A DNA stretch of 64,000 bases from Rhizophagus irregularis. Lineage: Eukaryota > Glomeromycota > Glomeromycetes > Glomerales > Glomeraceae. Of this stretch, positions 43,690 to 55,900 are shown piece after piece. Position 1 is the stretch's first letter. Each line of letters opens with the position of its first letter. The stretch covers positions 1,366,501-1,430,500 of the forward strand of contig NC_089456.1 in the NCBI RefSeq assembly GCF_026210795.1. The letters run 5' to 3'. Both the position numbers and the translations under genes were made by a program. The notes under the pieces are model-generated. The model made no database searches, was not told where the DNA came from, and saw nothing but the letters and a program-made list of their open reading frames with translations.

Positions 43690-45843
43690 ATTTAAGAGGA
43701 AAAATACCAGGATTGTTTAAAAAAATAGAAAGAGAAAGTAATTGAAGATCAAATGACGAGAAGAGTTAAAGATAAATATTTGTGTGGAGAGAAAAATTTA
43801 AAAGAGATACATCTGAAGTTATTTGACGAGGAAGAGAAGATAGGTAAAAATGAGATAATTTCTTAGAATAACGATCAAGGAATGCCAATTTTTGGGATAG
43901 ATAAAAAGAAGTCAAAGAAGTAAAAAATATAAAAGATTAGGATATCATATGGTTGCTAATAGTGATATAGTAGATCTTGACAACTCGCCTGAGTTAGTGA
44001 AATGCAGTGGATGCGAAAAGAATGTAAGTAAGCAGAATAATAAAGAAGATGAGAATGGTTTTTGTTTAATTTATATAAATAATCAAAAAAGTAGAATTAT
44101 TAAAAAAAGAGTAGAAAAACAATTTTTAAAACCTTATGAGTCCTTAAGGAATATTATCAAGAAAAATGAAATAATAAGAGAATACGTGGAATATGATATA
44201 AATGATGAATTTTATAATTGGAGAATTGATTTAATCGATAAATTAATAGAGACTGATGAAAATTTTATTAAATTTTTAAAAAATAGTTTAATAGAAGAAG
44301 AAAAAAGGGTATGAGGAGAGAAGAAATATTTTTATTAGTGGAAAATATAAAAATAAGAAATAGGATGGAAGAGAATGGTAAAAGAAGTTATGAATATATA
44401 TTAGATATTTTAATTAGGAAAAATTATAATAGCGATAAGGAAGAACTGAAATTTAGTGTAAGATATGACGATAATCTTGAAAATGAGTTTAAAGCTATTA
44501 TAAGAGGTATTATTTTGGGAATATTAATAATTGATAGAGGAAGTGACGTTGGATTAGGAGTTAATAGTTATGTGCTTAGATTATTAGAAAAATTTAAAAA
44601 TAGTAGTAATAGAAGGAAATTAGACGAAGAGTTATATTTGGAATTAGCTTTTTTAGAAAATTATATGGAAAAAATGAATAGAAAATGAATTTTTGATTTT
44701 ATCTAGTTTAGATAAAATAAGGTTAAAGTTAAGAGAGGAATTAGTAAATAATAAAGCGATGATGGATTCTAAGTCGTATAAGATGAAATTTATAGATGAG
44801 GTAATGTCATTTGATGAATTTAATCTTTATTGGAAGAAAATTTTAATTTCAGGAGGGCTTAGAGCGTGGCGTAAAAAGTGTTCTGAATTAATTTGGAAAA
44901 ATGAAATGCTTAACAGTAGTAAGGTGGAAGATCTCTTTTATTATAATTATAAGGATGAATTCGATTGGAATAAAACATTACAGTTTATTAGTAATAGAAA
45001 TATTTATACATCATGGGAAATTGAGAAAGATGATGTATGGGAGCGTTCATATAAAATTAAAAATTTTTTAAAGGATTTACCAACGTATGAGGTGTTATAT
45101 AAAAGAGATGTAAACAAGATAGAAACAGATCAATGTATTAGGTGCAAGAATGGTGTGGAAGATTGGGACCATTTATGGATCTGTGAGACTAATGAATTAA
45201 CGATAAAAGAAGTTTTGGAACTTTCGATTAGTAAATTTGAAGAAAGTTTATTGAAGGAAGAAAAGCATGAAAAAATCAAATTTTTACAGAACATAAATTT
45301 TAGTTTTTTAAAAATTTTATACGAAAAATCAGAAGTTTTACTTGGAAAAGAGAAATATTGGGAATTGATTAGAGGAGTTTATAATCGAAAATTTAATACG
45401 TTATCAAAGATAAAGATGAGAAAGAAGTTATTAACGAGCTTTGGAGTTTTTGTTTCAATGCGTTAAAGAAAGAGTTTTGGAACAAAATGTGTAATGAAGT
45501 TAATGAGATAGAACTAAGTTTAGGTATTAAAAAATTGGATAAAAGAGTTAGAAAATTTATAGATAGGGATATGAAGTGCGGAGATAAAAGTATAGAAAAT
45601 CAAAGAAAAAAATTAAAAATTAGTGAAAAATACAAAAATAGAGAACAAAATATTAAATTAGTAACGAAAAATAAAATAATTACTATAAAATTAGTTTAGT
45701 GTTTTTTAGATTAGATAAATATTAGTAGATAGTATTTGTTCGAATACTTTAGTTATAGAGGGTAAATTAATTTTATTTAATTTGCTTTCTAAGTGTTTTA
45801 ATGTTTATGTAATCTTTTCTGAAAAATGATTAATAAATAAATA
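43690..45843 (+). pseudogene. LINE-like retrotransposon, 3' part, decayed
   Basis: Consecutive overlapping or frameshifted open frames: 43949-44314, 44311-44688 (overlap ATGA), 44693-45466 and 45487-45699. The third has SYKIKNFLKDLPTYEVLYKR followed by CIRCKNGVEDWDHLWIC, a CxxC..H..C zinc motif of the kind found after the RNase H domain in LINE-like elements, then WELIRGVYNRKF. A frameshift near 45432 separates the last part (FWNKMCNEVNEIELSLGIKK). The 3' end runs into AATAAATAAATAAA at 45827-45843, a tail-like microsatellite. No reverse transcriptase domain is seen, so it is 5'-truncated. LINE assignment is by resemblance only. Confidence 0.45.
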
Positions 45844-45872
45844 AACGCGTTACTAATTTTTTTTTAAAAAAA

Positions 45873-46306
45873 TGGTTATTGCTAAATATCACCAGTGGTG
45901 ATCGTGACCACACCACTTAATTCTGGCCGAAAATTATAATTTTGGCCAGAGTTAAAAAACACATCGTAAATTTTTTTTCAAAAATTTCAATTTAAATAAT
46001 AAATGTGTAAAACAAACCTGAGTAGATACTAATCACACTAAAATTTTGAAAATTTGACTAAAAAAAATCTTTTTTAAAACAAAAAATTGTATTTTGCTTA
46101 TAAAATCAAACTTTCCTATTTTTCTCAAAAACTATCTAAACAACAGCCTTTATAATCTAAGGCAAACTTGTTCTGCCCATAAATTTACATATAGTAATGA
46201 TATTCATATTATAATTAGAATAATATCTAAGTCAAAAATTTTTGAAAATTCAAAAAATATTTTACATGTGGTGATGATCACCACTGGTGATATTTAGCAA
46301 TACCCA
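45873..46306. mobile_element. MITE (434 bp) with 31-base inverted repeats
   Basis: 45878-45903 and 46276-46301 are a perfect 26-base inverted repeat (core TAAATATCACCAGTGGTGATC); with one mismatch the arms extend to 45873 and 46306. Each arm contains its own palindrome, ATCACCAGTGGTGAT. The interior carries the GGCC module pair at 45925-45955. No transposase; flanked by A/T runs, so the target duplication cannot be read. Confidence 0.8.
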
Positions 46307-46744
46307 AAAAAAATTAACCTACATATATTATTTAAAAATATTAATAAGTGATTGAAATTTTTTTAAATTATTGGAGTGGTTATCTACATTCTTTTTGAAT
46401 ATAAATTTAATAAAATTTATTAGGTAGTTAATGAAATATTAATTTTTTTTGCAATTAACTGAGTTTTCTTTCGATTTCAGCATCACGTGATATTAATAAA
46501 TGATCAACATAGATTTCGTATAAAGGAACCCTACCCTTAAGTAAAAGAGACGAAATTTTAATGAACAAAAGTAAGAGAGTGATTAAATTTTAGCATAATT
46601 GAGTAAAGTAACTTAAAATTTTAATGTAAGGGAATAAGAGGAGTACAAAATTATGCGAGAGTAAAAGGATGTTAAACAAATTTAACTAGTTATCAATATA
46701 ATATGTATCATATAAATTTTTTTTTTGATTAATTAAAGAAAAGC
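46307..46744. other. AT-rich stretch
   Basis: No gene seen; one CATCACGTGATATT palindrome at 46481-46494. From 46530 to 46680 the plus strand is G/A-rich with repeated AAGTAA and GAGTAAA motifs. Confidence 0.35.
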
Positions 46745-47815
46745 AATATAAATGGGGAACTCTCCCCGCTGATCATTCAGTCCACAAATTTTGGGACGAA
46801 ACAAAAGGCAGAAGGGTTCAAAGGTGCTTTATGGGAAGTCAGTTTTTTACGCATTTCACCTAGTGTTCCGAAAGGGTCGAATCGGGTTTGGTTTAAGGAT
46901 GTATTCGAACTCGACCTGAGTATAAAAACCAACCCGTACAAATATCCAGGTTAATATTTATATAACCTGACCTCTGACCTGACCCGATATAGTTTAACTC
47001 CCGGATAACCCAGGTCCAAATAAAATTTTCAAATGTTCAGCAAAAACAATTATATTTACGTTGCACAACTTAGTTTTATTTTAAAATTTTATTTTAGATT
47101 GCCAGTTCCTCCAGAAAAGATCTTCAACTGGAATACTTGCAATTACGGGTAAAAAAAATTTAACCAATTTTAATATTATTCAATGATTACAAGATAATCT
47201 CTTGCCATTGCTGCTAGGTGTGAAATTGTGAATACTCTATTTAACTACGGTATATATTTTCATAACGAATTAATAAAATCTAATAAATTATATGATACTA
47301 ATATTATTAAGCATATACCTTCCATCATAGTAGAACATCTTAATTTCGATCTGCTCAAGGGTTAAATACTTTTCTAGACTTCTTAAATAAGTTCGCTTTC
47401 CAAGAGTTAATTTCTCAGCCTCACTCATTTTTATACACAAATAAAGTTAAGAAATTAAAATCATGTAACGTAAACATTTTGTAAATATTTTAAATATAAA
47501 TATCTGATTAAACCCGGGTCAACTCGGGTTAACCTGGGTCAAGCAAAGGTGTGACCCTGACCTGACGAGTCGGGTTGAATATAAAACTCGTGTCAAATAA
47601 TGATAAACCCGATTCAGATTTTAAACACGGGTCAGGTCAAATGACCCGGGTTTGACCCGACCCTTTTGGAACACTAATTTCACCATTACCAACTGCTTAT
47701 GCAGTCCTTTACGAACATTTTGATATAAAATTTAGTGGAAGTTCGTCAGAAGTTTTCAAGTTTTTCGACCAAAAAGTTATTTCTCGCTGTCAGTATATAT
47801 GGTAGTGACCCAAAA
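46745..47815 (+). pseudogene. Coding remnant split by a hAT element
   Basis: Before the insertion the plus strand reads HKFWDETK, then after one base of frameshift A-E-G-F-KGALWEVSFLRISP. After the insertion it continues LPTAYAVLYEHFDIKFSGSS and SEVFKFFDQKVISRCQYIW to a stop at about 47802. Removing 46861-47676 and one copy of the target duplication restores a continuous frame across the junction (FLRISP-LPTAYAVLY). The family is unknown to me. A frameshift before the insertion point shows the host sequence is itself decayed. Confidence 0.5.
46861..47676. mobile_element. hAT element, diverged copy 1 (816 bp)
   Basis: Starts TAGTGTTCCGAAAGGGTCG and ends (complement) TTAGTGTTCCAAAAGGGTCG. The flanks ATTTCACC at 46853-46860 and 47677-47684 are identical: an 8-bp target duplication. 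Many GACCCG/CGGGTC motifs lie near both ends. The interior shares GCAATTACGGGTA with copies 2 and 3. Non-autonomous. Confidence 0.9.
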
Positions 47816-48021
47816 ATGGCCAAGTAGGGTGAGGTGTTGCTCCAACAAAACGTTTTCAGAAGGCGATAACAGAGACTTGAAAAAATACAAAGAAACTGAC
47901 CTTTGGATAGTGGAGTGTATCATTCAGCACAGAGAAAGTTTAGCAAGCGGATGGATCCAAAATAGTAATGGAAAATTCAGCGAGGAAACAATAGGAATGT
48001 TGAGAAATGGGTGATTTATTG

Positions 48022-48432
48022 TGGGACAAAATTGCGGTAACAAATTTATCCAAGGGATCAGCCATATCCGCAGTAGTTACGTGTGTAATGATGACGAAAG
48101 GAACCTTATTCTCTAGTCCCATGCTTGCATGAGAAACAAATTTTCGAGAAACAAATAAAAGGTTTCCTAAGGTCCAGTATAGATTTTTGAGGAATTTGAA
48201 TTATTTTTTTCAAGATTGGATATCAGCGTGGTGTTTGAGGAACAAGAACACTGGAGTGGAGTATGACCATGGAGGGCCAACCGCTAGTCTTCTTCCTTGG
48301 GGACATCACATAATTTTTTGGTTTTTGTAGAACAATGTCAGAGAGAGAAGAATGTAGTGGGAATAGGTAACGAGGTGGGACAAATTCGGCAGCAAATTTA
48401 TCTGAGGAAGGATCAGCCATATCTGCAGTAAC
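48022..48432. repeat. Diverged direct repeat, about 355-base period
   Basis: GGGACAAAATTGCGG..AACAAATTTATC..GGATCAGCCATATCCGCAGTA (48022-48078) recurs as GGGACAAATTCGGCAGCAAATTTATC..GGATCAGCCATATCTGCAGTA (48377-48430). On the minus strand both read T(A)DMADP..DKF, so a duplicated exon is possible. Family unknown. Confidence 0.5.
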
Positions 48433-48744
48433 AAGAATAAAATTTTTGAGAAAAAAATTAAAGAAGGTTTTCTGATCATGGTTCGTGTATGGGGACTAAA
48501 TGTTAGGGAAGAGGTCAACCTACACACTAGTTTACTTGCAATTTTCTAGGCTTAGCGCGAAGCTTCTCTTTTTTTAGTTCCTATTTAGTAAATTTAGTTA
48601 GTCATATTAGATTAGGATTAGTTTAGGTTTGTTTGTGTGTTTTTTTTATGTTTTTTTAAGCCGTATCATGTTGCACGTGCGGTTCCAGATACTTATGAAA
48701 ACCGGTAATGAAAATATCACGTGATTTTTCGTGACATTTTTTTC
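48433..48744. other. Unassigned stretch
   Basis: No gene seen. Contains GCACGTGC (48673) and TATCACGTGATT (48716). Confidence 0.35.
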
Positions 48745-49110
48745 GTTATATTTTACTGGATGGAATTTTATCTAATTCAGGTTCAGGAAAGGTTGCTGTT
48801 CCAAGTGGCTCTAATTCATTAGCAGTATAATAAATTTTATTATTTTCAGTTTTTCTATAATTTTACATGGCAAAGCGGGAAATCAATAATCAATTTTTGG
48901 AACAGCAACTCTTATCAGATCTCCAATTTGATATTCTTTAATTCTCTTTATCCCTGTAAAATTTCATGAGAATTATTTGATGGATCCTGATTTGTAATAT
49001 CCAAAATAATTGGATCAATAGAAATTGGATCATTTGACCATTATTCAATTCATTTTTATTTATTAATTCATTATTATTTTGATCTGGTTGATAAATTAAA
49101 AAAAATAATA
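48745..49110 (-). pseudogene. C-terminal integrase remnant
   Basis: In shifting minus-strand frames: FDPIILDITNQDPSNNSHE, then IKRIKEYQIGDLIRVAVPKI, LPCKIIEK and YYTANELEPLGTATFPEPEL. The block GDL.RVAVPKIDR...LPCK..EK..N.Y..GS..G.I...Y.A.ELEPLGT is one I know from the C-terminal region of integrase-like proteins in Glomeromycota genomes (often labelled KRAB-A-domain-protein-2-like). An in-frame stop follows PKIDY and frames change, so it is dead. Confidence 0.55.
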
Positions 49111-49203
49111 TTATTAAATATAAAACCACGAAATTCGGTTAACTTAAATTATTAGTTCTTGAATAATAATTACATCATACTTGAAAAGACATGATTGGAC
49201 ATA

Positions 49204-49800
49204 TTGACTTAGATTTTACCTCGTAAATCGTCCAAATCATCTAAATTTTCAGTACTATCAAAATTTTGTATAGTGTCAGGAATATCTAGCATTTTTAATA
49301 ATAGTTTGGAAGCACCTGCTGTTTTTGTAAATGCAATGATTAATTTAGATGATAACTGAAAGGTTACGATTGAATGATTGAATTTAGAAGGAACTAACGA
49401 ATTTAAAAATTTAAAAAATATAAATAAGCAGAAAGAATTTTTTACAAATATGACAGACAATTGAACTTGCAAAATGTATTCCATTAGATCATTCAAAAAT
49501 ACATAAAATTAAAAATATTTTGAATTAAGTTCAGAATTACTTTTAATATTTATTCCTTCAAATGAAAATAATTTAATAAAAAAAGTTCAAAAGATGTTTT
49601 TAGAATCTTTAGTTAAAGCTGATAAAAATATTATAACATATCTTGATATTAACAAGGATTATGGATTTCAAAAACGAGTAAAATTTTTTTAGTTATAAGT
49701 AAAAGCTTGACGAAATATTTTAAATAATAAATATCCTTTTTTTATTCTAAGGGAAGAAATTAAGATCAATTTTGAAGATTTCATAAAGAATATTTAAATT
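49204..49800. other. Two unrecognised coding-like fragments
   Basis: Minus strand 49204-49420 reads SKLIIAFTKTAGASKLLLKM, then DSTENLDDLDDLRG up to a GTAAAATC donor-like site. Plus strand 49537-49692 reads ELLLIFIPSNENNLIKKVQK and AYLDINKDYGF-like text to a stop. Neither resembles a family I can name, and no starts are found. Confidence 0.25.
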
Positions 49801-50267
49801 TTAATAATCATATAGATATAAAGAGGTACTTATTATTTATATTAATTATATCAAATAATTATTTATTGCATATCAGATATTAAAATTTATATTTGATTAT
49901 TTAGGGAAACAATAGAATTGTATTTAAAGTGGCACTAATTATTATTGATATTGTAAACGATATCACATTCATTATATGTAATCAAAGATAGCTTTAAGCA
50001 TTTATATCTTTATAAAGTGTTTAGAATAAATTGTTTAGTGAATTAATTTCTTTATTTTTTTTTTAATAATAAATAGATTTTGTATGCCATAAATATTACC
50101 ACTTCACATAAAATTTTGCTTTTATTACAATTTACAAATAATGTTATCTTTATTAGTTGTTATAGTAGAATATGGGTATTATATTAGTAATATAATTAAA
50201 AAACATTTTGGCAATAATACTGTAATAAAGAAGTTAAATCTGGTGATGAGGTTGAATTGGATTAATT

Positions 50268-51125
50268 TAGTGCTCCTACCGGGTCGGATTCGGTCGGGTT
50301 TGGAGAATATATCCGACTCGACCCGGCAAAAATAGAAATGATCCGATTTTAACCTGACCCGAGTATATTTAATTCGAATAACCTGGGTTAGACCCGAAAT
50401 TTTCATTGGATAATATACTGTATGCTTAGTAATATATCAAAAATATTTTTTCAAATATAATTTTTTCAATAACGCAAGGTAATTGATCTACAAGATGATC
50501 ATATAGGTCACACAACTTTTTGTTATTAAAACTAAAGCTAAGCACGAATTTAAAGATATCTTAAATTCCTGTTTATTTATTGCTTTATATTTGAACTATA
50601 AAATCGAAATTATATCACTTGTTTTAACAGAAATTTGACTATACTTTACGTCTGCCAGGACTTTAAACACATGCATGCTATAATTGTATCTGCTTTAAGA
50701 TTACATCTTTTTGCAGCTATCAAATCGGTTCCACCGGAAACTACTGGAATGCTGGTTGCTTTATTAATCATCAAAATCAACTTATTAGTTAATGTAATGT
50801 TAATAATTAAAATAATAATTCATACACATACCCGTAATTGCAAGGTGTCTCTAGCAATTTTCGCTAGGTGAGCATATACTACCTCATTCATCTAACAAAA
50901 TTATATAAACATAATCAATATTAACGCGTAATTGATATGTGATTAGTGATTTTAATGATCATCCGGGTCTAATTCAGGTCAAAACTCGAGTCAAGGAAAT
51001 GAATGACCCGACCCGACGGGTCGGGTCATGCGGGTCACGGGTTATTAAAATTGTTAGTACCGACCCGATTTAAAATTCACTCGGGTTGAATTATCCGGGT
51101 TAGACCCGAATTTTGCGGAGCACTA
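50268..51125. mobile_element. hAT element, copy 2 (858 bp)
   Basis: Starts TAGTGCTCCTACCGGGTCGG and ends CCCGAATTTTGCGGAGCACTA. Identical 8-bp flanks GATTAATT at 50260-50267 and 51126-51133. Nearly identical in sequence to copy 3 at 63092, so both moved recently. Many GACCCG/CGGGTC subterminal motifs. It contains the last part of a hAT transposase gene on the minus strand and lacks the rest: an internal-deletion derivative. Confidence 0.95.
50646..50751 (-). pseudogene. hAT transposase, C-terminal dimerisation segment
   Basis: The minus strand reads SIPVVSGGTDLIAAKRCNLK, then ADTIIACMCLKSWQT and a stop. It is preceded, across an intron with GTATGT and ACCAG ends, by YAHLAKIARDTLQLR (about 50827-50870). 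This matches the hAT C-terminal pattern LA..AR..L.IP..S...ER.FS......R..L.P.T....CLK.W, except that the usual ER-FS core is degraded. The remaining transposase is absent. Confidence 0.6.
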
Positions 51126-51133
51126 GATTAATT

Positions 51134-51699
51134 TGAGATTAAAGAGTCAATTATTATTATGGTTATTATCTATTACTTTTATGATGTTAGTTTTAACGTT
51201 ATTACTGTACTTATTATAATAAATTATTTGAAATTTCAATAATTATATGGTTTTAATGAATGATATTTAGCAGAAATTGGCTAATATTATGATAATGAAA
51301 TATTAGGCAGTAAAGGGCATAAGTAATTTATATTAGAAATATAATAATTACATTTAATACTAATTATTGTCAATATAAAAGATACATAGTACTACAATGA
51401 AACAGTTGATATGACAAATTTTGTTGTTCAGTACATAAATCTATTGTGAAATTAGTTAAAATATTGTAAAATTGCAATAAAACCGATTAAAATAATTGAA
51501 TACAAAAGGTGCGCACTTGTTCACTTTACGTCGGATAAAAAATAAAAGTGCTCGTATCCTACCAGGATCTAAAGGCGGTTGCGGATTTTTATTAATATTT
51601 TGTAAAATTCGTGAATTGTTACGCAAGCAACTCTTCACGTGATTAAATTATATGAGGTATGTTTTTGTTATACTTTTTGTCTAGAGAAATAATATTACC
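51134..51699. other. AT-rich stretch
   Basis: No gene or repeat recognised; CTTCACGTGATT at 51634. Confidence 0.35.
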
Positions 51700-51880
51700 A
51701 ATTTACATCAGGAGCCTCGAATGAGGTAGTGTAGACTGGGAGCAATGACGATACTCCCTAAGGGAAGGTTAGAGATGGACGTAGGGTGGTACCAACTTTG
51801 TTGGGCCACCCTATATCGCTAACGAAGGGTGAGTCCGCCGGTTGGATTTCGTATATCTAGTCTAGATTTGTACTTATATT
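51700..51880 (+). other. GC-rich structured island (SINE or ncRNA candidate)
   Basis: About 180 bases of clearly higher G+C in AT-rich DNA, with no open frame. GGTAGTGTAGACTGGGAG at about 51725 resembles a pol III A box and GGTTGGATTTCG at about 51840 resembles a B box; short complementary stretches (GGGTGG..CCACCC, ACTCCC..GGGAG) allow folding. It could be a SINE, a non-coding RNA or the 5' end of a retroelement. No tRNA cloverleaf could be built by eye. Confidence 0.3.
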
Positions 51881-52589
51881 ATGTCTTTTTGTCATAGCGA
51901 TCAATATCTGACGATGTATTCATCTCGTCTAAAGTAAAATAAATTTAGAAATAATGTTTAATAAAAATGTGTTGCTTTTTTATTTATACTTTTTTTTTAG
52001 TCTATTTTTTTTGATCCCTTTCCAGTTTTGAATACAAGACAAAAAGATGATCATTTTTTTTTTTCATATTAAATACGTTATTTTCTTCGCTACAATTATT
52101 TATTTTTCGTTTTAAAATGTGATTTCTTGGAACAATAGATAGGTTTTCGTTTCTTATTATTTTATACTATGTTCTTATTAAAGAATTCAATGATTGTTTA
52201 AATCCCATTTGAATGAAAATCGAAATTATAAATATTCTCAAATTATACAGTAAAAGAAATGACTTTTAAACGTAAATTTATTATTAAAATTGACCAAATC
52301 AAATTACAAGGTATATTACGACCCATAATAAATTTTATTTTGTAAAAAAAAGTAATAAAAAAAAAATTATAAATATTTGAAAATAATCCAAAATTTCATA
52401 TAATATTTAACAAAATGTCTGGAAATAGATGAAATATCAGAAAAATCAAAATTTTCTTATTGAAAGTTTCGAAAGTGCAAGAAATAATATCAAATTGATA
52501 AATAATTAATAATAATGACCCATTTTAAAAAATTTTCCAATCATCATATCCTCATTTTTTACTCTTATTACTATTAAATACAGCTTCTC

Positions 52590-52930
52590 ATAAGATAAAT
52601 ATTACATCATGAGTCATAAAGAAAGAATTGTTCACCTGTTCAAATATTAAAATTTGCAATTATAAGATATTCATATAATAAAGCACCAACATCAAAAGAA
52701 CCTAATACACCCATAATGTTTGCAATTTTCCTTGAACCAATAAATTTTTAACAGGTAAATTTAAAACTTTCATTAAGCAATAATCACGAAATAAATGGTA
52801 CACTAAATAAATATTTAGTGTTAAATAGGAATGTAATAATCTAGAAACATAAGCAGAAGGAGAAAGGATACCAGATCGAATTAAAATAGATTTGCAATCA
52901 TTTTTCTCTGATGTGAAATGACGGCGTAGA
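52590..52930 (-). pseudogene. Unidentified coding remnant
   Basis: The minus strand gives CKSILIRSGILSPSAYVSRL, then LVYHLFRDYC and VLNLPVKNLL in one frame; after a frame change, GKIANIMGVLGSFDVGALLY with a later stop. Protein-like text across about 100 codons, but I cannot name the family. No start. Confidence 0.35.
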
Positions 52931-55900
52931 TTACAAATAGTAAATTAATGAGTGCGACCTGTCTTGCTGATCAATGATCAACCACTCGATTATAAAATGA
53001 AAACTTTATACCGCCAGTCCAATGAATGGTCAAAAGTCTGTGTCGATCCTGGCTGAAAGACTGGGACCAGACTGAACCGATCCAACCCTACAATGTATAT
53101 GAGATTAAACGGAAGTGTCCTCCAATTACATTTCAGACAATAATCATGTTACAGTATATAAAAATTAAAAATACGTTGCACGTCTCTTATACAGTACACA
53201 TTTATATTTTATTTAGATTATTAATATGTTTAATGATAAAAAAAAAAAGGAGAAAAAATTGTCAAAGACTTAACTCCTCTTTTTTTTTTAGCATCAAACC
53301 TTATAATTAGTTTATTATTATATCTCGGCTTATTCCGAAGAATTTGATTACATACGTAACTGCTGATCCGCTCGGCTCATCTACTTGCATAATTAACTTT
53401 TGCTACATTTGGCTAAATCAATAAAAAACCGTTTTTATGATCATAAGGTACCTAAAATCTTAACTAAGAAAGTTCTTTTCCCTCTTTTTTTCTTATTGTC
53501 TAAATATCTTTATTGATGTTACACAAATTTCTAATATTGGTATATACAATTAAATATATTATATATATATTATACAATAAAAAATATCGTATAAAAATTA
53601 TTAATCAGAAACCTTATTTTATTTATATTTACAATTGATAATATATAGTTGATTTTAAGACTAAAATGTGATTTTTTTTTACATTTGAAGAATTTTATTG
53701 AGTATGAAAAGGTAGTTAATTATATTAATACATAGTATATAAACCAATCTTTGCACTTTTAGTATAATACATTAATACATAATATATAAATTATGATAAA
53801 ATGATTACAAAGCAATGTATGGAAGAAAATATTAATAGATAATATTAAATAAGGGATGACGAAAAAAAAAAAGTTTAAAATCAATTTTGGTGTTTTAAAA
53901 TATAATTGTTCTTGAATGTTTTTATAATATTACATTTCTAATATAACTTTTAAAGCTTTGATTATAAAAGTTATGTCATTTTGAAAAAGAATGTTAAAAA
54001 AATTAATCATATATATTAAAAATATTATTTGCACCAAAAATAAATATAATCTCATTTTTTCTCGTCCATGTATTACAAATAGTACAAGAATTAATAACGA
54101 TAACACGTAACAGTCGTAAGTCGTAACACGCTTGTTAGTATTTAAGATTATAAACTAATTGTTTGTTATTTAAATTCAAATAATTTATATAATATTAACT
54201 GACAAATACAACAATCGCACAGAGAAAGCATAACATTATTTTTAATTAATTAAACGATAAAAAAATTTTATTTTGTGAATTTATTCGATCAAAAAATTTC
54301 CTTAACCGAAATGAAAGAAATAAATAATAAACGAAATTTAAAAATAATGCGTAACAAATTGAAAATAAAAATTACGAAATAAAACAATAAATTGTAATAC
54401 GTTTTAGCAAACAAAATTTATAAAAATAATAAAAAGATAAAAATCTAATTAATATTAAAGAAAGAAAAGAAATAATTAAAAAAGTAATAAAAAAAATAAA
54501 AAAAGAAAGAAGGTAAAAGTGATTACGAATTGAGTATAAATATTTTAAATTACGAAAAAACATTAATATTATTTAACGGACTTTATTTTACGATGAGACG
54601 AATGTTTCCGAAAATAACATTCGGGGAAAAATTCGAAATTATTACTATAAAAATACGAAGCGAATTGTTACTAATTAGTATACAACATAGAAAAAAAATA
54701 ATTATTGAGATTGTGAAATTAACTAACCATATTTTATTTCATTATAATTGCATATATTATAATATGTAAAAACATATTCAAATCTTATATCTTATATATC
54801 TTAATTCTTAGACTCATTTTGCAAGTAGGTTGAATTGTAGCTGCTTTTATATTATATTTGAATCCTGCGCAGTATCATAGAAGCCTATAAATTATGAATT
54901 GTTTTTCCGCACCAATTTTAAATGATTCATTCTAAAACAAATCGAAGTGGATTCGAATTCGTAGAAAGAATAACGTATTCGATATTTAGAAAAGTATTTT
55001 GTTAGCTATTTTAGTACAAGTTATTGATAGGTTTACGGGATATATTGTTAAACAATAGAGAAAGGATGCATCAATCAAAAGATTTAAAAAATACATTTAT
55101 AATGAAACATCTTTTACGAGTATGAAATAATTACGTATTTTGCTCAAAATATACGCAGTAATCCATTAGGTAATAACGGGCAGGACAGGAGTGCATAATT
55201 ATTTATAGACAGGCACTGCTTAAAGTTTATTCCAATTGAGTTAATTTTAAATAGGAGCACATATCGGAACGTGTCCGATGTCCTATTTAAGAAAAAACAA
55301 AAGGAATAAACGGTAAAAAAATTTCGCTTTTGTTTAAATTATGATTATATCATCCAAATATTATTCACTATTTTCCAAATAATGCGGAAGTTTTTCCTAT
55401 TCGATTCGATAATTCCTGATTGAGTTGAGTTTCCATGTGTATCATTGATGGGCGTTGTGATGCATCTTATGCATGAGTAAGCAGTATTTCACAAAATAAA
55501 AAAAATAATAGATCTGCACGTTTTGAGAATAAAAGATAATAATAAACTTTCGAAACATGCATGTTGAAATAATTTGCATAATTAATGATTTTTCATTGGT
55601 GCACTTAGTGACTTTTAAAGTAGTTTTATTATGTAAAATAATTAAAAATTTTATTAAATTTCCTTTATTAACGTAAATCGGGTAATAAAATATTTTATAT
55701 ATAAAATTAAGTAGAAATCATTTAATTTTAATATAACCCCTTTATCAAGAAATCTGTCTCATTTTAAAATATAATATTTCGTTCACAAAATTCTAATTTT
55801 TTTTTTCTTTTGAATTGCTTCAATCCTATCCTTATTCGTAAAAAACTTGTATCGAGTCGATCGACCGGGTATTCATGATAATCCAATCCGATTCAAATAA

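Noticed and set aside
44300-44320. Bacterial-type translational coupling (ATGA overlap of two frames)
   Set aside because: This is a eukaryotic, decayed retroelement; the overlap is best explained by a frameshift.
46094-46297. Small gene inside the 45873 MITE
   Set aside because: The frame runs into the terminal inverted repeat and has no recognisable features.
50635-50871. Plus-strand proteins in hAT copies 2 and 3 (MTILYVCQDFKHMHAIIV..)
   Set aside because: The opposite strand carries recognisable hAT transposase text, so these are shadows.
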